DNA from: Lutjanus erythropterus
Lineage: Eukaryota > Chordata > Actinopteri > Lutjaniformes > Lutjanidae
Reading direction: 5' to 3'
DNA length: 64,000 bases
Assembly: GCA_020091685.1 (NCBI GenBank)
Contig: CM034600.1
Location: 5,841,837 to 5,905,836 of the forward strand
The first letter of the stretch is position 1, and the number at the start of each line of letters is the position of its first letter. A program made the translations under genes and the position numbers. Positions 57,263-64,000 of the stretch are shown one piece after another. The notes beneath the pieces were generated by a model. It was not told where the DNA came from. It searched no databases and worked only from the letters and a program-made list of their open reading frames with translations.

Positions 57263-58767
57263 GTTATTGTTAATGTGTGTCTTCAGAGTTTTAAAAGCAC
57301 AAACTAACAGATTAAGGTTTGTTGGGTCAAAGGTAATATAAAGCAACAATAAATGTGTGTTCTGTTTGTCACACCACAACATGAGTTATTAACTACACAA
57401 CCAAATTTGAATGACTAAAATTATCGCTAAGTATATAAAATTAGGTCTCAAAAGCGTGAAAAAATGAGCAGTTCTCTCGGCTTTGAAAAGCTGGGGGTGT
57501 GTCTTCTCCGCTGTCTCAGTGTCAACACCACTGTGTTCTGAAAACAACCTGAAACATGGACGCTCATCTAGCAGCTTAATTGGACGTGTCCTGACATGTT
57601 TGAGCCACCAGAGCCAGAGGACAGTGACAGGATGGTATTTTTTTCTTCTGTGTCATGTTGTTGGAACTGAAGTGAGCTGAAGGTATGTTCGTAACTGACT
57701 GCTAAGTGGGGGTGAGGGGAGCGGGACGTGGTGTCCAAGGGTCCTGTTTAACTACTTTTTAAATCAGGATTTTATCTTCTAATTTCTTTCTGTGATATCA
57801 GTTACTTCAATAAACAGATCAAATAATTACGTAACACTGAAAGTGAGTGCTACAATAAAATGCGACTCTTGTTGCCAGATGGCAGTGGACGCAGAGTGAA
57901 GCAACACATTACACTGGCCAGAAGCCTGTCCAGCTATTTTTCAAGGTTAAAGAGTGAGAGAGAAAGCGAGAGCGACAGGTTAACGAACCGTGACTTCAGA
58001 CACAATGACGCACATCACATGTGCCAGAGTCCACTGTTCCAGACCGCAGCCGTTTAGACGTAGCTCCTCCTGCTCTGTCACTCGAAAAGACAGACAAAGT
58101 AAGACAGACGAGAGACTGACCTAAATCACCCAGGGTCCATACATCCTGCGCTTGTTTGCTCTCCTTCCCTTTTTCATTTGTTTAACCTATAAAAACACGG
58201 CCAGGCCGGAGTTCATCACCTGCCTCTCAAGGTCGGGAAGTCTGTTGTCAACACGCCTCAGGAGACAAGCTTTTATTGGTGAATATCTGCCTGCTCTTTT
58301 CTGATATTATCGTTTTTTATATCTCTTCAATTACATTTCATTATCCACAACAGAATTCTCCCCCATTTATCATTGAATACTTGACAACATGGGTAAAAAT
58401 AATGTCCAATATTCAACCTCAGTTTAAAGAAAATAATGAAGCAGTGACTTGTGTCTCTGTGAGTAGATGTTTGATAAATATTTGATGCTAATGAGAGCAG
58501 TTTATTCAGACCCAGACACCACGGATGGCATGAAAATGTGCAAACTTCCCATAATGCCTGCTGTGAGATTAATGGTCCTCCTTTGTTGTGTCTGCTAATG
58601 GTTTCTGCTGGCTGGTGGCCGAGTGGATCAGGTGCATAAAAGATGGTCTTGTTTGCCTTTTATTTGACTGCATTTCTCAGTCCAAGGTATTTTATATAGA
58701 GAAATAGGTAGCAAACAGGAAGAACTTTTTTTTCCAGTGAATAAAAGGATGATGTAAGATTTCCATT
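57263..58767. other. Intergenic, nothing recognised
   Basis: No coding exon. A tRNA-like A box at 58615 lacks a partner B box. Confidence 0.5.
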
Positions 58768-59190
58768 TAAAGGTGCTCTCATGCTGCTATTTTTATTAAC
58801 ACTGGATCAAGTGAGTGTCTAATATAACAGCCCCCTTCAGTGCTCCTTCAGAAGCTCTGCCCCTCAACTTCGTGACCACGCATTGCCAAGGAAACAACAG
58901 TGACAAATGAGCAATATGGCGGAATCCAGCACGTCTGCAAACGTGAGAGGACCGGGCTGGAGCCCGAGAGCTGCTGAGGGCCGGGGAGCTTTGGGGAAGA
59001 GAGCAAAAAACAGAGAGTTCAGAGTTTATGTTTCAAACTTTTGGGATTAAAAAGCAGATTTATCTTCAGTCACTTCTCAACATCTCTGCAGCAGTGACTC
59101 ACAGATGAGCCGACCACGTTTGGCTGTTTACAGCAAGCTAATTAGTCTCTCTGTCCATTTTGACTGCTGGTTAAAGGAACGGTGAATTTT
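58768..59190 (+). other. GC-rich segment with YY1-like site and a 44-codon open frame
   Basis: GAGCAATATGGCGGAATCC contains the CAATATGGCGG pattern bound by YY1, overlapping an ATG at 58916. That ATG opens a frame MAESSTSANVRGPGWSPRAA... ending at TAA after VSNFWD near 59050. The segment is bracketed by TTTAAAGGTGCTCTC (58768) and GGTTAAAGGAACGGTG (59171), so it may be the 5' part of a mobile element. No domain is recognised. Confidence 0.3.
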
Positions 59191-60879
59191 CATGAACATA
59201 CAGAGGGGTGCGGTTGGGGTGGGGGGTGCTGTCAGAGGCTCACAGACAAACACACTGATGCTAACTGTTAGCATGTTACTCATCAGCTTACAGCTGCCTG
59301 TTTGGGGTGAATAAACACACTTGCACGAGTAATATTTCCTTCACTTTTGGTGTGAACCGTGCACAGTCAGTCTCACTTGTCTTATCTCCCCACCTCCTCC
59401 TCCACTTGTCCTAAACGTCACCTGTTGCTAATCGACTGCAGTATTGTTGTGTGGCTTGGTCTGAGCCACTTTGTCCTAACCACTGAGATCTAATAATAAA
59501 AAGTAAGTACGCTAGCTTACAGAGCTAATATCATGGCTTTACACTCTATTGTTTAATCCAACACATTGATAATGAGGTGCTGTATAATGACTAAATAACT
59601 ACATTTTCTAAAACTCACTGATGAAAAACTAGAACTAAAACTAGAGGAGCGGACTTAGTAGAGTGCAGATTCCAAACCAGGCCAGAGATGATGAAGCACC
59701 TGCTGCAAATATTGCCTCAGAATCCAGAGATAGAGTTGACCAACAGTGTTTGTCAGAGAGGCTCAGGCAGGAAGATCTAGATATATACTAGTTAAATTAA
59801 TATTTTAGTCAAATCAGATTGTCTGCATTGACTAATGTTACATTTTCAAACTGTAGCTGTCCATCAGTAGCTGTTACTTCAGCAGACCAGTTAAATATCA
59901 GACATTAAATTAAATATTCAGCCCACTGAAATATGTTGTCTAAATAAATTAGATTCCTTAATTTTAATGAAACTGTTTAAAAATAATAAAAAAAGACAAC
60001 TTGAAAGCTGAAACATGGAAATGTGTAACAGTGAAAGGATGCTTACATTTATGCATATTTAGGAGGTTTATGATGGTTTGGTTTGATAGACTGTTGATGT
60101 ACAGATTGCTGAAATACGCTGCCACTCTTCAACACGTTGTTTACTGTTCCACAATGGTCCGACGTTGCCTTAGGGTAACAAACAAATGAATGAAAAGAGT
60201 TCATTTTGAATGTTTTTCAATTTCAAATGGCATTAAGTTTAAACTGGTGCAGCAAATGAATGTTTCTATTGCTATTCTAATAAAGTTAATTTACATTTTA
60301 AACAATTATTTTAACACTTTTAGCTCAAATGATGTTTACTTGGTCTATATAAAGGGTTACAGTGTTAGTTTGGATTTTTTAAGAGAGGGATTGTATGAAA
60401 TACTTATTCAAAGCCAGTGTTCTGGTGGGAAAGTGGCACAATTTAAACCAAATTTCTCTCTGGGTGGGCAATTATTTTTAGGAGCCACATGAGAAATTGA
60501 TCAGGCTGTTGTGGACCAGACACAAATGATATAAGGTCATAATAATGACTAAATATTTAATAATGGAAATGGTCAGTAGGGTTCTATATGAGGCTCTTGT
60601 ACTGTTGATCACACTGTCTGAATTGCCATGTGATGAACTGTGGGCTTATGTACAAAACCTGATGTTTTACAGTGTACCATGCATGTTGTATACAGGTAGC
60701 AATGATAGTAGCAGCAAAAGTAGACGGACAACATAAACAACTTGGATGTACAGCATTGACTGAATAAAGTTACTCTTCAATATAAAAGATATAGTAACCA
60801 ATGAACACAGAATTGACCCCTTTCAAAATAAAGGTCTGATTACGGTTTAATGGTAAGCAATGGTGGAAGGCCGCATCCA
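59191..60879. other. Intergenic, nothing recognised
   Basis: AT-rich, with short open frames around 60.0-60.5 kb that show no recognisable domain. Confidence 0.55.
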
Positions 60880-61588
60880 GTCCCCGGTCTGCATTTTGCC
60901 CAGTTCTGCTCTAAAGCCACCAGACTCCATTAGCAATAATAGTAATTTTAACTCACAGAACATGAGAGTTGCTGGTGTTATGTTCGGTTTGGAGGGAAAA
61001 CCTGAGCACAGCATGAAAGTCCCAAGTATGACCAGTGCCACGGCGAGTGCAGTCCAACAAAATACGATTTTCTTTCACATGGTACATGTCAGGGTGAGCA
61101 TCGCCCAAAACAACAAACAGAACAATCTGGGGATAAATTAACTAACTTACCTACCAGCAAAGACAAAGTCAAAGAAAGACAGTTCTCTTACCTGGTTCCC
61201 CAACATAAACAGGAGAAAAGGGAAATGTAGAACAAACAGGCATCCCACCCCTACAGCTACCAGGACGGCTTTTTTTAGAAGGTATTTACATTTTAAAAAA
61301 GGGCAGCAATTAATCACAACACCAGCCTTCATGAAACAGCACTGCATAGTCGGACTGGTTTGGACGATGTGGATGCTGATACCAGCAGGTGCCATTTTAA
61401 AGTAGGCGGTCTCAGTCTCGGAGCCAATCATTAGTGGACACGCATGCTGTGAAAAAAGCACAAAAACATAACAACACCACCCTCCAACAAAGAGGGGGAA
61501 ACCAGGAACAAACATATTGCTGTACAATACAAAATCCTTCTTGACCCGGGTCATAACGCTGGTCAAAAAACCTGAACTATCCCTTTAA
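60880..61588 (+). repeat. MITE-like repeat ending CTGAACTATCCCTTTAA
   Basis: Contains CCACCAGACTCCATTAGCAA and CTCACAGAACATGAGAGTT (as at 57165), CGGACTGGTTTGGACGATG in the middle, and ends CCTGAACTATCCCTTTAA at 61588, a family D/E-type terminus. The left end is uncertain. The 139-residue minus-strand open frame within it has no known domain. Confidence 0.55.
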
Positions 61589-62470
61589 TTCAGGTTTTAG
61601 TTTATCTGCCAAACTTCAACGTCCAAGCCTCTCCAACAGAAATGTTACATCCTTACAGTTATAATCCACATGCTAATGCTTTTAATATTCACAACGACAC
61701 GTGTACTGACCGCTGACCGAATGGGCTGAGAGGATTCATCACATCACGTTGTCTCAAACTTTAAGGACTGCGCCATTAAAGCCATGGCATTTTGCTGCTG
61801 GGATCTACTACTCTGTAAAATGTAATATTAAATTCAGTCATCACCGCCATTGTTTTCCAAAACTCCTCAGGTCCCAGATACTGCTGTTTTTCCAGGACAG
61901 AGGCTACAGTGTTTAGCGGTGCTGTCATGGCTACTGCCATGCTCCGCAGAGAATATTATGCCTCCAAGTCCTGGATCTGTAGTCCTAATCCAAACCGTTT
62001 ACAGACGCAGAGAACAAAGCTTTGCCTTTATTCAAGCTCCAAAACAGGGGTATTATATATCCCCTTCCTCCCTTGTCTGTCCTGATCTAAAAATGGTTTG
62101 CTGGAGTACGAACATGAGGGTGGCCAACTCATTATTTAATGGCTTTAAGTTATGTCTCTGCCTATTCACATATTCCATTGATGGGAAGAGACAGAGGGAT
62201 TATGTGATGGGGAGGAGAAGTATTGTCAAACACTTTTTTGGACTAGGCCGCCCGTTCACAATGAGATAATCACTTGTGAGTGGATTTAAGGGAACTGGCT
62301 GAAATGAGTTGAATATGTAAGATGCAGTGTCATCCAAGTATGCTGTTAACATAATTGTAGTTGCACTGGTGGCAGAACATAAAGTACCAGCCACTTAGTG
62401 GGTGATTTTTTTTTTCCAAAATACCAGCTCACATTTCAGTAAGTGAATAACTGTGTAGAAAGATGCAGTG
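61589..62470. other. Intergenic, nothing recognised
   Basis: A 139-codon plus-strand open frame at 61850-62269 lacks any recognisable motif and is judged a chance frame. Confidence 0.5.
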
Positions 62471-62476
62471 GAAGTT

Positions 62477-62612
62477 GCAGAGGTGGCAAAAGTACACAAA
62501 TGCTGTACTCAAACATACTGCAAGTACAAACACTTGAGTAAAAAAAAGACTGGTAAAAGTAGAAGTACTGATTCCACTTCTTTAAGTATAAAAGTAAACT
62601 TCTCTGGTCGAG
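62477..62612 (+). repeat. Family B fragment
   Basis: GAGGTGGCAAAAGTACAC, TTGAGTAAAAAAAAGACTGG and AAAAGTAGAAGTACTGATTC resemble the 5' part of 51211-51648. Confidence 0.55.
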
Positions 62613-62624
62613 CCTCCCTCTTAT

Positions 62625-63360
62625 GTCTGTCTCATCTTGTTACATCTTTTTCATTGTTGTGTCTTTTATGTAGTTTTTAGTGTTCTTTAAGTCTTTTTCT
62701 GTTCTGTTTCTGTCTTGTTACCTTTTTTATGTTGTTTCTCATCTTGTTGCGTCTTTTATGTTGTTTTGTGCCTTTTTTGTCTTTTTATGTTGGTTTTCAT
62801 CTTGTGTTTTTCATCATGTTATGTTGTTTTTCTTCTTGTTACATATTTTTTGTGTTGTTACATCTTTTACATTTTTTTGTGTGTCATTACATCTTTTAAG
62901 TCTTGTTGCATCTTTTACATTGTTCTCTTTTTTTTTGTCTTTTTTCGTTATGTTCAGTTGTTTTTTCTGTTTTATTTTTCTATTTTTTTTTGGTTGTGTT
63001 ACATCTTTTTCGTTATTTTTGCCTTGATTCAGATTTTTCAACTTTTTATGTCAGTTTTAGTCTGTCATCTTTTTTGCAGTTTTGTCTTTTTACATCTTTT
63101 ATGTTGTTTCTTTTACAGATTTTTTCAGGCTTTTTGCCTTTTGTTTTTGACAGTGACAGCTGAAGAGCAGACAGGAAAGGGGGTAGAGAGGACCACAGGT
63201 GAGAGCTGAACTGGTGGTCACTGCAGAGGACTGATAGCCTCAGTAAATGGGGCACATGCTCAACCAATCAAAATACAGTATAGGGGCTCCCTTCTTTTAT
63301 GTCTTTTTTCATCTTGTTACTTCTTTTTCATCTTGTTACATCATTTTTAGTCTGGTTATG
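62625..63360 (+). repeat. Degenerate pyrimidine-rich minisatellite (CATCTTGTTACATCTTTTT-type)
   Basis: Repeated CATCTTGTTACATCTTTTT and TCTTTTATGTTGTTTC words through 63120, interrupted at 63140-63290, then resuming at 63300-63360. It is the reverse complement of the motif at 50091-50470. Hydrophobic frames across it are compositional. Confidence 0.8.
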
Positions 63361-64000
63361 ATTTTGTGAGATTACTGCATTATACTGTTAATACAAACTC
63401 AACACTTACTGTATCTGTTTCAAGTTAAAAGCCTATTAGTGTTTCAGTGGACGTGCAGATTCATTATGAGGTGGTGAAAAACTTAACATTAAATCAGCAA
63501 AGTACTTTTATAATAAAATAAATACTTTTCATATACATTTTAAATGAATAGTTATTGATGTTCTTAGTTTATAAATGTAGATATGGGAGTTCATGGTGTA
63601 TTTCTGTTAGTTTGAGTCCGAGTGAGGACCAAATTTCCTTGTTGGAAACTTTGTGAAAAAGTTTGTGAACACTTGTCTTAGAATAAATACTGGAGAACAA
63701 AAAAAACAGCTGTGTCTGTCCAAATTTGACAAAATCCAACCAAATAAACTACAAGTTGACATTTTGTAAGAGGTTGTGTTGGACTATTTCTTCCTTTGTT
63801 TTTACTTGTCCTGGTTTTTGTACAAACTAAATAAATGATATACAGTGTGTTAATTATGGAAATTTAAAGGTGCTGATAATTGATCTTCTTTAGACAGACA
63901 TCACAAGTACGTATATATTATATTTAGACTAAGCTAGGTGAGCTGTTTCCCCAGTGCTTACAGTTTTCATGCAGACCTGGCTGTAGCTTCATCTTCTGTG
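63361..64000. other. Intergenic to window end, nothing recognised
   Basis: AT-rich sequence without a recognised feature. Confidence 0.55.

Noticed and set aside
58615-58650. TGGCCGAGTGGATCAGG, like a tRNA-Leu A box
   Set aside because: No B box, anticodon arm or closing acceptor stem nearby.
61147-61566. 139-codon minus-strand frame with hydrophobic stretches
   Set aside because: Lies inside a MITE-like repeat ending CTGAACTATCCCTTTAA and has no recognisable domain.
61850-62269. 139-codon plus-strand frame
   Set aside because: No domain, splice context or poly(A) signal that would support a gene.
62680-63209. Overlapping 86-164 codon frames resembling multi-pass membrane proteins (Phe/Leu/Cys-rich)
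   Set aside because: They lie in a pyrimidine-rich degenerate minisatellite; T-rich codons give hydrophobic residues in every frame.

Overview
This is a gene-poor, AT-rich stretch of a ray-finned (teleost) fish genome. The evidence is a spliced vertebrate KLF-family gene, many dispersed repeats of kinds I recognise from percomorph fishes, Penelope-like, Tc1-like and non-LTR retroelement remnants, and long (AC)n microsatellites. There are no operons, ribosome binding sites or CRISPR arrays. Family names for repeats come from pattern memory and were not checked against a library.

The only gene supported with confidence is klf15, on the minus strand. Coding exon 2 (42745-44264) carries the start codon, an enlarged Ser-rich amino-terminal half, the [13 protein letters not shown] activation motif, two IKQE sumoylation-type motifs, zinc finger 1 and the first half of finger 2. 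The terminal coding exon (31927-32095) completes fingers 2 and 3. A 10,649-bp phase-2 intron lies between them. A probable non-coding first exon ends at 46888 on a strong GT donor. Upstream of it are a GA tract, an E-box/M-box and a CCAAT box, probably the promoter.

Layout: 1-330 is a 75-bp minisatellite followed by a plus-strand poly(A) signal. 1.5-10.7 kb is dispersed repeats, including a nested inverted-repeat transposon at 3.9-5.5 kb. 11.2-15.5 kb is the most striking non-genic structure: a 2.02-kb unit duplicated in tandem, each unit holding two 456-bp modules, a CpG-rich head and six CTCF-core-like motifs, followed by two 100-bp hairpin-bearing repeats. 18.2-19.6 kb holds a dispersed repeat and the tail of a non-LTR retrotransposon. 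19.6-31.9 kb is mostly anonymous sequence with SINE-like pieces, two glucocorticoid-response-element-like palindromes and a foldback element just downstream of klf15. 31.9-47.3 kb is the klf15 locus with several MITEs in its introns. 48.3-50.1 kb is a broken Tc1-like element beside a Penelope-like 3' end. 50-64 kb has microsatellites, two strand-swapped degenerate minisatellites and further MITE-like repeats.

No multi-gene system is visible. The best candidates for undescribed biology are the CTCF-like motif array, the possible glucocorticoid-responsive elements beside a gene that is a glucocorticoid target in mammals, and the ribozyme-like 3' end of the Penelope-like remnant. Short exons of other genes could be missed by eye.
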